A stretch of 31,892 nt of DNA from Desulfuromusa sp. (GCA_021647765.1 JAKIUD010000038.1:1-31892), one strand, 5' to 3'. Positions 7,851-16,327 are shown, counted from the first letter of the stretch. The notes: generated by a model not told the origin, from the letters alone. Numbers and translations: made by a program.

Positions 7851-10800
7851 CAGCACCTTTCTCACTGTTTGAGCCAATTTGGCCAGCTCCAGCGGTTTCA
7901 TCATAAATGCGTTAATTTCAAGCTTCTTAATGATGTTTTCGTCCACTTTGCTGCTGTAGCCAGTACAGAGGATAGTTGCCAGATTCGGTTTGACTTTTTG
8001 CAGTTCCTGAATCAATTCCTGGCCGGTCATATCGGGCATGGTCTGGTCAGTGATCACAAGATCAAAATAGTCAGGGTTGGCTTGGAACAGTTTGAGAGTT
8101 TCTGTACTACTGGTCATAGTGCTGACCTGATAACCAAGTTCAGAGAGCATGGTTGCTCCCAGTTGAGCCAACAGCTCATCGTCATCAATGAAGAGGATCT
8201 TTTCCGAGCCACGCGGAATGGCGGTATTTGCTGTGCTGGATCTTACTTGTGCTGTATCACTGAGTGGAAAGTACAGCTCAAAAGTTGATCCTTGGCCAGG
8301 AGTGCTCTGGACTTTGATCAGTCCACCATGCTCGACAACCATCCCCTGAAGGGTGGCTAATCCCATTCCGGTCCCTTTGTCGACAGCTTTGGTGGTGAAG
8401 AAAGGATCGAAGATTTTCTCAATCAGATCCGCTGTCATGCCACAGCCACTATCCTGAACGCTGAGTTGGATATAGGTTCCGGGGGAGCATTGATACTGGG
8501 CGGGAATGTTTTTTCGTTGCAAGTCGAGTACTTTAAGAGAAATTATGATTTCTCCCCGTTCATCCATGGCTTGAACTGCGTTGTTACTGAGGTTGATTAA
8601 AGCTTCCTGAATTCGGGTTGGATCTGCCTGGATCGTGAGATCGCGGCACTCAGCACCGGGGTGGTAATGGATCTTGACCGTTGTGGGAATGGTGGAACGT
8701 AACAGTTTCAGGGTTTCATCGACCACGAGTGCTATTTGTACAGGTTCACTGTTAAGAACCCCGCGGCGGCTATAGGAAAGAATGTTCTGAATCAGGTCAC
8801 GGGAGCGCATTACGGCAATTTTTGCATTGTTCAGCAGTGGCATCACTTCGCTATTACCAGGCAGCTTAATCTGGGTCAGTTCAATCCCCCCGAGGATAAT
8901 GGAGAGATTGTTGTTGAAGTTGTGCGCCATCCCTCCGGCCATCATACCGAGGGCTTCGATTTTGTGTTTCTGAGCCAGTTGGGCTTCGAGTTCAAGACGT
9001 TGTGCTTCAACTTGTTTGCGGTCGGTGATGTCCTCACCTGAAAAAAGGATGCCAGAGATACCTGTTTCATCTTGCAGCAGAGTATTGTGGAAGAAGATAA
9101 TCCGCTCTTCACCCGCGCTGTTGAGAATCGCATTCTCGTAGAACTCCAGCGGTTTTAAATCACCGTTCATCAGTTGTCTGAAAACCTCTTTGACCTCCGT
9201 CCGAACTGCCTCTGGCAGACAAACTTCAAACCAGTTACGCCCCAGCAGTTCACCTTCCGGATAGCCGAAGATCTGATAGCCCTTTTTGTTCATCAAGATG
9301 ATCTCACCCTGCCTGTTCAGTGCCCCGAACATAACACCCGCAATATCAAGATACTGCTGGGCGGTCTCCTTCTGCCTGATAAGGGTCTGCTGGGCTTGAT
9401 GTTGCTCGGTAATATCGCGATTATTCCCCCGCCGGCCAGCGTAGTTTCCGTGTTGATCAAAGACTGGAGAACAATGATGTTCTAACCAGCGTTCTTCACC
9501 AGTCTTTGTTATGATGGGAAATTTGATTGAATAAAGGGGAGTTTTTTTGTTGTTTTCGTCAGCGTAATGCTGGTGGACTGTCTCAGCATAATCGGGGCTG
9601 ATCAAGTCAAATAAAAGTCTTGGATTGGCCATGAAATCATCCGAAGAATAGCCGGTTATCCGCTCACAGGAGGGTGATACATAGATATACTTTCCTTCCG
9701 GGTTGAGCCAATATTCCCAGTCGTAGGTATAATCGGCGAGCAGGCGGAATTTTTGTTCACTTTCCCTGATCGTCTGCTCGGTCAGACGTGTTTGGGTTAA
9801 GTCGTGCAGATCCATCAGGATACCAGTTGCTGCCCCCGTTTCATCGCGCACAATTTTGACCTTGATCTCAAGCGGTTTTCCGACCGGGTTGTTAGCATCG
9901 TCCGCTTCCATAATCAGGGCAAGGTCACGTTTCTCTTCTTGAGCCAGGCAGACGGGGCAAGGATCCTCCTCTCCTTGTGGATGAATCAGCTCAACGATAT
10001 GACAACCAATGGCATGTTCCGGCGTGGTTTCTAGCATTCTATAAAAAGCTGAATTTGCCCGCAGGAGGCGACGATCGGTATCCAGCAGATAAATAACATC
10101 CTCGAATTGATCCATGATAAGCCGCCATTCATGGGCGGCGTTTTGGAGAATATTCTCAGCCTGTTTCCGCTCAGTGATATCATAAATCATCGAATATAAA
10201 ACTGATTTTCCCTGAATCTGAATCGGGCCACTGTAGACCTCTACATCACGGATATCACCATTGGCTAACTGGTGTTTGAAATTAAAATGGTGACGTTGCC
10301 CTTTCCTGACACTGTCCATCTCTGCAAACAGCTGTTGCTCGGTCAACTGGTTGATATCAGTAATCTTCATTCGTAGCAGCGTATCTTTATCATAACCATA
10401 GTAGCGACAGGCGGCAGGGTTTGCATCAACGATAGCTGCTGTTTCCGGGTCTATCAGTAACATGACACAATGGTTGTTTTGAAACAGACTTCGGTAACGT
10501 GATTCGCTTTCAAGGAGTTTGTTTTCATTCTGTTTGCGTTCAGTGATATCAATATGCAGCCCAACAATACAAACCGGGTTGCCGTATTTATCTCGCTCTG
10601 AGATCTCACCCTGTGCCAGAATCCGCATCCAGTCACCGTTTTTAGTTTTGAATCTAAATTCAACAGCATAGGTTTCAATTTCACCAGACAGATATCGCTG
10701 GATTTCACTTTCAGCCAGGGCAAGGTCATCTGGATGGACCCGTTTTTTCCACTCAGCAAAATGGTGTGGAAATTCATCTGGCTCATAACCGGACATCAGA

Positions 10801-10916
10801 AAATAATTAGGATCAAAATAGACACTATCTTCGGCAATATTCCAATCCCAAAGCCCATACTTTATTCCTTTGAGTGCCAGAGAGAGGCGCTGTAACTGTT
10901 GTTCAGACGTGAGCAT
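7839..10916 (-). CDS. Multi-PAS hybrid sensor histidine kinase with C-terminal receiver domain
   Basis: The 1025-residue protein is probably cytoplasmic, since no transmembrane helix is visible. Five PAS/PAC modules are in series, at about residues 8-130, 138-258, 260-385, 390-512 and 515-640, mostly closed by a DITERK-type PAC end. A histidine kinase core follows (about 648-885) with phosphoacceptor region GGMAHNFNNNLSIILGG, N-box INLSNNAVQAMDE, G1 DSGCGM and G2 GTGMGLATLQG. The receiver (about 903-1020) has acidic DDD and phosphoacceptor VITDQTMPD. PAS3 carries a CPVC pair. The residue after the phosphoacceptor His is Asn rather than the usual Asp/Glu. AGGAG lies 9 bases before the ATG. No cognate regulator is adjacent. 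Family A repeats lie on both sides. The signal is unknown; redox or small ligands are plausible for PAS proteins. Confidence 0.93.
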   Translation of the reverse strand: MLTSEQQLQRLSLALKGIKYGLWDWNIAEDSVYFDPNYFLMSGYEPDEFPHHFAEWKKRVHPDDLALAESEIQRYLSGEIETYAVEFRFKTKNGDWMRILAQGEISERDKYGNPVCIVGLHIDITERKQNENKLLESESRYRSLFQNNHCVMLLIDPETAAIVDANPAACRYYGYDKDTLLRMKITDINQLTEQQLFAEMDSVRKGQRHHFNFKHQLANGDIRDVEVYSGPIQIQGKSVLYSMIYDITERKQAENILQNAAHEWRLIMDQFEDVIYLLDTDRRLLRANSAFYRMLETTPEHAIGCHIVELIHPQGEEDPCPVCLAQEEKRDLALIMEADDANNPVGKPLEIKVKIVRDETGAATGILMDLHDLTQTRLTEQTIRESEQKFRLLADYTYDWEYWLNPEGKYIYVSPSCERITGYSSDDFMANPRLLFDLISPDYAETVHQHYADENNKKTPLYSIKFPIITKTGEERWLEHHCSPVFDQHGNYAGRRGNNRDITEQHQAQQTLIRQKETAQQYLDIAGVMFGALNRQGEIILMNKKGYQIFGYPEGELLGRNWFEVCLPEAVRTEVKEVFRQLMNGDLKPLEFYENAILNSAGEERIIFFHNTLLQDETGISGILFSGEDITDRKQVEAQRLELEAQLAQKHKIEALGMMAGGMAHNFNNNLSIILGGIELTQIKLPGNSEVMPLLNNAKIAVMRSRDLIQNILSYSRRGVLNSEPVQIALVVDETLKLLRSTIPTTVKIHYHPGAECRDLTIQADPTRIQEALINLSNNAVQAMDERGEIIISLKVLDLQRKNIPAQYQCSPGTYIQLSVQDSGCGMTADLIEKIFDPFFTTKAVDKGTGMGLATLQGMVVEHGGLIKVQSTPGQGSTFELYFPLSDTAQVRSSTANTAIPRGSEKILFIDDDELLAQLGATMLSELGYQVSTMTSSTETLKLFQANPDYFDLVITDQTMPDMTGQELIQELQKVKPNLATILCTGYSSKVDENIIKKLEINAFMMKPLELAKLAQTVRKVLDGD

Positions 10917-11108
10917 GAATTATTTCTCCTAAGATTAAGGGACAAACCACGCATCAATATGGAAGGGATATGAAATTATGTCGTTAAAACCCATATTAAG
11001 CAACGTATTTGTGGTTTTGTTGCATGGGTCTTTATGAATGATACGCAGGTTGGGTATCGCGAGAGCGGCCTCTCTCTAGTTGCGTAACTTTAATTCCGGG
11101 GACATGTG

Positions 11109-11290
11109 CCAATGGCGCTAGTTTAAGCAATTTCGTAGTAATCTCGGGACTGTTCCCAGCACCATCGGGAGCTGTCCCAAGAGTTTACGAACCACGAAGA
11201 ACCACGGTGGTTCGCACCGCAAAGGTCTGAGACAGCCCCCATGCGGGGACAGTTCCGCACAGATCCCAGCATGCGGAACTACCGTACTGG
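11109..11290 (+). repeat. Family A short interspersed repeat (copy A2, one end preserved)
   Basis: It starts with CAATGGCGCTAGTTTAAGCA, matching the terminal repeat of the copy at 28209-28373. It then shares the ACGAACCACGAAGAA core, the GGTTCGCACCGCAAA block and CCCCATGCGGGGACAGTTCCG with that copy in inverse orientation. The second terminal repeat is not recognisable. Same orientation as the fragment at 7665-7760. Confidence 0.75.
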
Positions 11291-11388
11291 ACTCCTGCCT
11301 CAGGTCAAACGCAAAAACATTGCTATTTCTCGTACCCTAATGAATTAGTCCCTCGGCAAAGCCAAGGATTACTACTTTGTACTTAAAA

Positions 11389-11520
11389 ATGGAATATCTC
11401 AGTATCCAGGATATCAGCGCGCAAAAAGAGGCGGAGGAAAAGGCGATTAAAAGAGGTCATGGAGAGAGTGCATCAGGGAATCGATCTCGTAAACAGCCAC
11501 ACAGTCTGATTGAAGAATAA
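11389..11520 (+). pseudogene. Possible remnant of a PAS/PAC-containing signalling gene
   Basis: A 43-codon open frame starts LSIQDISAQKEAEEKA, which resembles the end of a PAC motif (DITERKxAEE) found in PAS sensor proteins, then degenerates into Ser/Arg-rich sequence and stops. Nothing homologous is visible upstream in the frame. It lies between repeats and near the multi-PAS kinase, so a decayed fragment of a second sensor gene is plausible. The match is short and could be chance. Confidence 0.3.
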
Positions 11521-11580
11521 CCGATTTGATATATAATTAATCCTTTGACTGAAAGTCCCTTTACAAAACCCACCTTAGTC

Positions 11581-11648
11581 GTCATCCTCACAAATGGGGG
11601 GGTCCACGCATCACGGAACCATTGGATTCCCACCTGCGCGGGAATGAC
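11581..11648. repeat. dRS3-like palindromic repeat (ATTCCC-N8-GGGAAT)
   Basis: ATTCCC (11626-11631), eight bases, GGGAAT (11640-11645) is exactly the pattern of the neisserial dRS3 element and of similar repeats in many proteobacteria. It is paired with a second arm about 40 bp away (GTCATCCTCACAAATGGGGG) so that the unit runs from GTCATCC to GGAATGAC. Read as protein it gives the familiar artefact VIPAQVGIQ. Confidence 0.75.
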
Positions 11649-11695
11649 AAAATGAGTAGCAACTGAAAACCTTGGACTCAAGTCCATAGTTTTGA

Positions 11696-11863
11696 CTGGG
11701 AGTCTGTCCGAGAATAAGGGGCGAAGCGAAAGCCCGGAAGTTTGAGAGCAAATTTTGGCTCGTTTGAGAGCTCATAGCCGTAGCTATGGGCTGAAAAGGA
11801 GCTGATATATGAGCCAAGCAGCTAGCTTTGCGGCCGGATATTCATTGTCGGACAGGCTCCTGG
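11696..11863. repeat. Family B MITE-like element (copy B1, complete)
   Basis: A unit of about 160 bp is bounded by inverted ends: GAGTCTGTCCGAGAATAA on the left, and GAGCCTGTCCGACAATGA when the right end is read on the other strand. It is flanked by CTGG on both sides (11696-11699 and 11860-11863), a likely 4-bp target duplication. The centre holds an inverted repeat around CTCATAGCCGTAGCTATGGG. It contains no transposase. The second copy is at 22111-22268. Confidence 0.8.
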
Positions 11864-11918
11864 CGTGAAGAATCAATAAAGTTCGAGATCGGCTCATGCC
11901 CTAACCAGAGGAGCCATA

Positions 11919-14639
11919 ATGGATAGCTTACTTTCAAAACACTGGCATCATTTGCCGCAAGACGAGGTCACAACGCTGCTGGAATCGGACGGAGACAAGG
12001 GGCTCGACATATTTGAGGTGACCCACCGGCAGACGCATTTCGGACCGAATAGCCTCACACAGAAGAAAGGCAAAAACCCCCTAATTTTATTTCTGCAGCA
12101 GTTTCATCAGCCGCTTATCTATATTCTGTTGGTCGCTACGGCCGTCACCTTTGCACTGCAAGAATGGGTCGACAGTGGTGTCATCTTCGGTGTTGTTCTG
12201 GTCAATGCGGTGATCGGTTACGTCCAGGAAGCCAAGGCGTTAAAGGCCATTGAAGCACTGGCGCGCGGCATGGAAGGGATAGCGACGGTGGTGAGGGCAG
12301 GAGAAAAACAAAAAATCAACGCCTCCGAGTTGGTTCCTGGGGATCTTGTGCTGCTGCAATCCGGGGATAAGGTGCCAGCGGATCTGCGCTTGTTACGTTC
12401 TCGAGAGCTGCAGATCGATGAATCGGCATTGACAGGCGAGTCCGTTGCGGTGCAAAAACAGCCGCAACGGTTGGCTCGGGAAACGGTACTTGCTGATCGG
12501 ATCAACATGGCCTATTCGTCCGCCCTGGTGACCTATGGTACCGGTGCAGGCATTGTCGTTGCGACAGGTGACGGTACGGAGATCGGACGGATCAACGCAC
12601 TGATCGCCAGCGCAGCGACACTGGCTACGCCGCTGACCAGGAAAATCGCACAATTCAGTGGCATTCTGTTGTGGGTCATTCTGGGTCTGGCCGGCTTGAC
12701 CCTGCTGGCCGGCTGGTTACACGGGGAACCCCTGCTCGACACCTTTATGGCGGCGGTGGCTCTGGCCGTCGGTGCGATACCGGAGGGGCTGCCTGCGGCG
12801 ATGACCATCATGCTGGCACTCGGGGTAAGCAAGATGGCGCGGCGTAACGCGATCATCCGCAAGATACCTGCAGTTGAAACCCTGGGCAGCACGACAGTTA
12901 TCTGTTCTGACAAGACTGGAACCTTGACCCAGAACCAGATGACGGTGCAGCAGGTCTGCACCGGAGACAAATGTTATCAGTTCTCGGGTGTGGGCTATGT
13001 GCCGCAAGGTGAGGTTCGCCTTGATGAATCCACGGTCGATCCACAAGCACACCCTGCCCTTGAGGAGTGTTTGAAAGCCGGTCTGCTCTGTAACGATTCG
13101 CGTCTGATCGACAACAGCGGACAGTGGGACATCGAGGGTGACCCAACAGAGGTTGCGTTGCTCACTGCCGCCGCCAAGGCAGGGCTTTCACGAGAGGCGC
13201 TTGAACAGGCGCTCCCGCGCATCGATACGCTGCCGTTCGAATCCCAGCATCAATACATGGCGACGCTGCACGATGCGGGAACAGATGCGGCGGTCATTTA
13301 TATGAAGGGTTCGGTTGAAAGTGTGTTGTCCCGCTGTCGCGACACCTACGGGGCAGATTCTGAACTTGGGTTACTCGATCAGCCAGGCATCCACCGCGAA
13401 GTGGAAACGATGGCGGCAAGAGGGCTGCGGGTGCTGGCATTTGCCCGCAAGATTGTCACGACTCCGGCTCAATCGGTTGCACCTGCCGACGTAGCCGATG
13501 GTCTGACCTTTCTTGGGCTCCAGGCCATGATGGATCCGCCGCGACCGGAGGCGCTAGCCGCCGTCAGCGCCTGTCAGAAGGCCGGCATCCAGGTCAAGAT
13601 GATTACTGGCGACCATCTGGTTACCGCCACGGCGATCGCTCGTCAAATAGGCCTCAACGGCACCGTGGGCAGCGATCCGGACAGTTTCGCTATCGGCGGA
13701 CAGTGGCTCGCGCAATTGACCGACCATGAACTGGTCGAGGTCGCCCAGCGGGCGGTGGTGTTTGCGCGGGTCTCCCCCGAGCAGAAGCTCCGGCTGGTGG
13801 AGGCGCTTCAGGCCGAGGGACATGTGGTAGCGATGACCGGCGACGGGGTCAACGATGCACCGGCGCTCAAGCAAGCCGATATCGGCATTGCCATGGGTAT
13901 AGGTGGCACTGAAGTTGCTAAAGAGGCGGCGGATATGGTGCTCACCGACGACAATTTTTCAACCATCGAAGCGGCGGTTGAGGAAGGGAGGGCGGTGTTC
14001 GACAACCTCGTCAGGTTTATCACCTGGACCCTGCCCACCAACATCGGTGAGGGGCTGGTGATCCTCGTTGCCGTATTCGCAGGGATCGCACTCCCCATTA
14101 CTCCGGTTCAGATTCTCTGGATCAATATGACAACAGCGGTGTTGCTGGGACTGACGCTGGCCTTCGAGGTTAAGGAGCCGGGGATCATGGAACGCCCGCC
14201 GCGACGTCCTGAAACACCGGTACTCACCCGGGTGCTCGGTTTTCGTATCGGTCTGGTGAGCCTGATGTTATTGCTCGGCGCCTTTGGCCTATTCGAATGG
14301 ACGCTGCTACAGGGTCAAAGCATCGAAACAGCGCGCACCGTCGCAGTCAATATGTTCGTGTTCGGCGAGCTCTTCTATCTGTTTAATTGCCGATCGCTAC
14401 AACACACGATGTTCAAACTGGGCATTTTTTCCAACCGCTGGCTCATCCTCGGTGTGATTGTCATGGCGCTGTTGCAAATTTTCTTCACTTACTCCCCGGC
14501 AATGAATCTGCTGTTTGGAACCGCACCCATGGGAATTGCTGAATGGACCTGGGTTCTGACCGGCGGATTGGTGATCTACAGCGTGGTGGGTACCGAGAAA
14601 TGGCTACGTCGTCGCACCAGCAGTGAGAACGACAAGTAA
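11919..14639 (+). CDS. P2-type cation-transporting ATPase, ion uncertain
   Basis: The 906-residue P-type ATPase has a cation-ATPase N-terminal domain (about residues 5-70), an actuator domain with TGES at 172-175, phosphorylated Asp331 in DKTGTLTQNQ, and the hinge TGDGVNDAPALKQADIGIAMG (Gly641 onward). It has about ten helices. M4 has PEGLP (Glu289), as in SERCA/PMR1-type Ca2+ pumps, and M5 has TNIGE (Asn708, Glu711). M6 reads WINMTTAVLL, with Asn736 but Ala740 where SERCA has the ion-binding Asp800. It therefore resembles the Pma1-like branch of cyanobacterial and proteobacterial cation ATPases whose ion is not settled. RBS AGAGGAG precedes the ATG. The gene is noticeably GC-richer than its neighbours and sits beside a repeat cluster, which suggests acquisition by transfer. 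Confidence 0.92.
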   Translation: MDSLLSKHWHHLPQDEVTTLLESDGDKGLDIFEVTHRQTHFGPNSLTQKKGKNPLILFLQQFHQPLIYILLVATAVTFALQEWVDSGVIFGVVLVNAVIGYVQEAKALKAIEALARGMEGIATVVRAGEKQKINASELVPGDLVLLQSGDKVPADLRLLRSRELQIDESALTGESVAVQKQPQRLARETVLADRINMAYSSALVTYGTGAGIVVATGDGTEIGRINALIASAATLATPLTRKIAQFSGILLWVILGLAGLTLLAGWLHGEPLLDTFMAAVALAVGAIPEGLPAAMTIMLALGVSKMARRNAIIRKIPAVETLGSTTVICSDKTGTLTQNQMTVQQVCTGDKCYQFSGVGYVPQGEVRLDESTVDPQAHPALEECLKAGLLCNDSRLIDNSGQWDIEGDPTEVALLTAAAKAGLSREALEQALPRIDTLPFESQHQYMATLHDAGTDAAVIYMKGSVESVLSRCRDTYGADSELGLLDQPGIHREVETMAARGLRVLAFARKIVTTPAQSVAPADVADGLTFLGLQAMMDPPRPEALAAVSACQKAGIQVKMITGDHLVTATAIARQIGLNGTVGSDPDSFAIGGQWLAQLTDHELVEVAQRAVVFARVSPEQKLRLVEALQAEGHVVAMTGDGVNDAPALKQADIGIAMGIGGTEVAKEAADMVLTDDNFSTIEAAVEEGRAVFDNLVRFITWTLPTNIGEGLVILVAVFAGIALPITPVQILWINMTTAVLLGLTLAFEVKEPGIMERPPRRPETPVLTRVLGFRIGLVSLMLLLGAFGLFEWTLLQGQSIETARTVAVNMFVFGELFYLFNCRSLQHTMFKLGIFSNRWLILGVIVMALLQIFFTYSPAMNLLFGTAPMGIAEWTWVLTGGLVIYSVVGTEKWLRRRTSSENDK

Positions 14640-14811
14640 AACGGGCATGTTTCCCGGCATCTTCACTGAAATGCGGTACTGCTGCTGTTGGCAGCATCTG
14701 GGGTGCGCATTGCTAGGTGAGACACCAACATCTGGCTAACCTGGATACGCTCAGAGACAAGATAACCAGCTACCCGGAGCAGGAGACCATGGCCGATAAC
14801 GTATTCTGAAA

Positions 14812-14838
14812 TACCCCAGTTTTTAATCTGCCTGGGGA
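14812..14838. terminator. Candidate bidirectional terminator between convergent genes
   Basis: CCCCAG (14814-14819) and CTGGGG (14832-14837) form a stem with a 12-base loop, extendable by AT pairs. It lies directly after the stop of the zinc-ribbon gene on the minus strand and about 170 bp past the ATPase stop on the plus strand. Flanks are AT-rich but lack a clean U-run. Confidence 0.45.
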
Positions 14839-14839
14839 A

Positions 14840-15157
14840 TTATTTAAAAATATCAAAGATGCCTTTGCGCGCTTTTTTAACAAACTCGCGATCCTCCAAC
14901 AAAGCATCAAGTTCTCCCGCATCAAGATGTAAAGCACCACATTTTTCATTGACACAAATGTCGATAGCGACCTTTCCCTTCTGGATTTCAACCAGCGATT
15001 CTGTCCCACAGCGGAAACAGTGATACTGGTGTTCCTCTCGGTATTTCCGATCGCTATCCTGAACGGCCTTTTCCCGTAACCCCTTGATCTGCTCCTGCGC
15101 CTGCTGGGCGAAAAAACTATCTTCCTTGTTCATTTTTACTTTTAGATGTTCTGACAT
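14840..15157 (-). CDS. TFIIB-type zinc-ribbon protein
   Basis: The 105-residue protein has a charged, helical N-terminus (about residues 1-45, Gln/Glu/Lys-rich), followed by a zf-TFIIB-like ribbon: CFRCGTESLVEIQKG, then IDICVNEKCGALHLDAGELDALL. The LDAGEL motif after the second Cys pair is the hallmark of this small bacterial family of unknown function. The C-terminus ends in a short helix (FVKKARKGIFDIF). AAGGAGG lies 11 bases before the ATG. It is a single gene convergent with the ATPase gene. Its role may be in metal or nucleic-acid binding, but no partner is evident. Confidence 0.8.
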   Translation of the reverse strand: MSEHLKVKMNKEDSFFAQQAQEQIKGLREKAVQDSDRKYREEHQYHCFRCGTESLVEIQKGKVAIDICVNEKCGALHLDAGELDALLEDREFVKKARKGIFDIFK

Positions 15158-15469
15158 AATTCAATATTCCTCCTTGCGTAATTAAGTATAAGATTCTGAG
15201 TCGCATGCTGATGAAAGCCCTGTGTACAACACTTGTTGCCAATACCTGGGAGGCAATTACACCGACTCGCCCGACTATCTCCACCTGAATTCTACACTGA
15301 TTTCACCCTGTTTTACTAGACAACTCCGACAAAAATTCCAGATAAACCCTGAATCAGTGGGTGTCACGATGGTAAATCCGGATGTTCCACCACGCTGCCA
15401 TCAGCAGTACAGTGCCATTCGGGACACCATACTCAATCCAAAACAATACACGGACAAACCGGTAAGTAA
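15158..15469. other. Intergenic region with a degraded kamA 3' end
   Basis: This 312-bp gap between the divergently placed zinc-ribbon start and the FNT stop contains no convincing gene. Its only recognisable content is the 63-bp copy of the kamA tail at 15348-15410. Confidence 0.6.
15348..15410 (-). pseudogene. Duplicated kamA 3' end (remnant)
   Basis: This 63-bp stretch matches 16340-16402 at 55 of 63 positions in direct orientation. On the minus strand it still reads TADGSVVEHPDLPS followed by a TGA, against RAADGSVVEYPDLSS and stop in the intact kamA gene. Upstream in this copy, similarity fades after a few more codons. It therefore looks like the tail of a second kamA copy, otherwise lost. 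The two tails flank the FNT gene. Confidence 0.7.
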
Positions 15470-16327
15470 TTACGATCTCTGCTTGCTGGAAGTTTTCCCT
15501 CGAACATAAAGCCACCAGTAGACCCCCCCGACAAAGAGACCACCTCCAACAAAGTTTCCCAGGGTGACACTAATCAGGTTACTCTGCCACATGGTTACCC
15601 AACCCAGTTGATCAATAACAGCAGCATCAAGTCCAGAGGCCAAGCGCGCACCCGGTAAGTTTTTGGCAAAGATTCCCGCTGGGATAAAGTACATATTAGC
15701 AACGACGTGTTCAAACCCTGCCGTGACAAAAGCCATGATCGGGAAGAAGATACCGAGCACCTTGCCGCTGATATCCTTTGCCGCCATGGCCTGCAGGACA
15801 GCCAGACACACCAGCCAGTTACAGCCCACAGCACGGAAAAAATAGGCCCAATTATGGGAATGCCCGGCAACTTCTTGGCTGACTTTTGCCGATGCAATCT
15901 GCAAAGCGGTTCCGCCAAAAACACCATCCATGATTCCGGTCTGGCTGACAATCATCCAGGCAAGGAAGATAGAACCAAGCAGATTGCCCAGATAAACCCA
16001 GAACCAGTTACACATCACCTGGGCAAAAGAGACTTTTTTCTCCAGGAAGGCCGTCGTCATCATGGTATTTCCGGTCCAGAGTTCAGATCCCGGGATAATG
16101 ACCAGCATCAGCCCAACACTGAAAACAGTCCCAATAAAAAACTTCTTTAGCCCGATCCAGGAGAAATCCCCCGTGCCAAGAACGGTGGCCAGATGTGCCG
16201 CAAATCCGATATAAGCCCCCGCCAGAAAACCGAGAACCAGAAGCTGCAGCGCCGATTGCTGAACCTTGGCTTCTCCCCAGCTGACAAGGGAAGTTGCCAG
16301 CTCTTCCGGAGTCAGGAAGTTTTTCAT
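15470..16327 (-). CDS. Formate/nitrite transporter (FNT) family channel
   Basis: The 285-residue protein has six hydrophobic helices and FNT signatures: LGFLAGAYIGFAAHLA in the first helix, GSELWTGNTM, the CNWLVCLAVLQAMAAKDISGKVLGIFFPI stretch, and GFEHVVANMYFIPAGIF, which carries the conserved pore His region. FNT proteins are pentameric channels for formate, nitrite, hydrosulfide or related monovalent anions. AGGAG lies about 11 bases before the ATG. It is 28 bp downstream of kamA and probably belongs to the slyX-rhodanese-mauE-kamA operon. Context with a rhodanese makes hydrosulfide or a sulfur anion conceivable, but formate and nitrite remain equally possible from sequence. Copies of the kamA tail lie on both sides. 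Confidence 0.9.
   Translation of the reverse strand: MKNFLTPEELATSLVSWGEAKVQQSALQLLVLGFLAGAYIGFAAHLATVLGTGDFSWIGLKKFFIGTVFSVGLMLVIIPGSELWTGNTMMTTAFLEKKVSFAQVMCNWFWVYLGNLLGSIFLAWMIVSQTGIMDGVFGGTALQIASAKVSQEVAGHSHNWAYFFRAVGCNWLVCLAVLQAMAAKDISGKVLGIFFPIMAFVTAGFEHVVANMYFIPAGIFAKNLPGARLASGLDAAVIDQLGWVTMWQSNLISVTLGNFVGGGLFVGGVYWWLYVRGKTSSKQRS

Larger units (their letters stand above)
10917..11918. other. 1-kb gene-poor, repeat-rich intergenic region
   Basis: Nothing here encodes a convincing protein. The region holds a family A repeat (about 11109-11290), a short possible PAS-gene remnant (11389-11520), an ATTCCC-N8-GGGAAT element (about 11581-11648) and a complete family B repeat (11696-11863). 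The final 55 bp contain the ribosome-binding site of the cation ATPase gene (AGAGGAG before 11919). Bases 10917-11108 show no recognisable feature beyond the upstream region of the divergent kinase gene. Confidence 0.7.

Noticed and set aside
7683..8288. 201-codon plus-strand frame overlapping the kinase gene
   Set aside because: It is antisense to the receiver domain of a clearly real kinase, begins in a repeat fragment, and its translation resembles no known protein.
11457..11687. 76-codon minus-strand frame in the ATPase upstream region
   Set aside because: Its VIPAQVGIQ stretch is the well-known spurious translation of the ATTCCC-N8-GGGAAT repeat.
12533..12970. 145-codon minus-strand frame inside the cation ATPase gene
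   Set aside because: It lies entirely antisense to the conserved ATPase core in GC-rich DNA, where long antisense frames are common.
15222..15509. 95-codon plus-strand frame downstream of the FNT gene
   Set aside because: It is antisense to the duplicated kamA tail and the FNT 3' end. Its similarity to another frame at 16193-16483 is explained by the 63-bp repeat.
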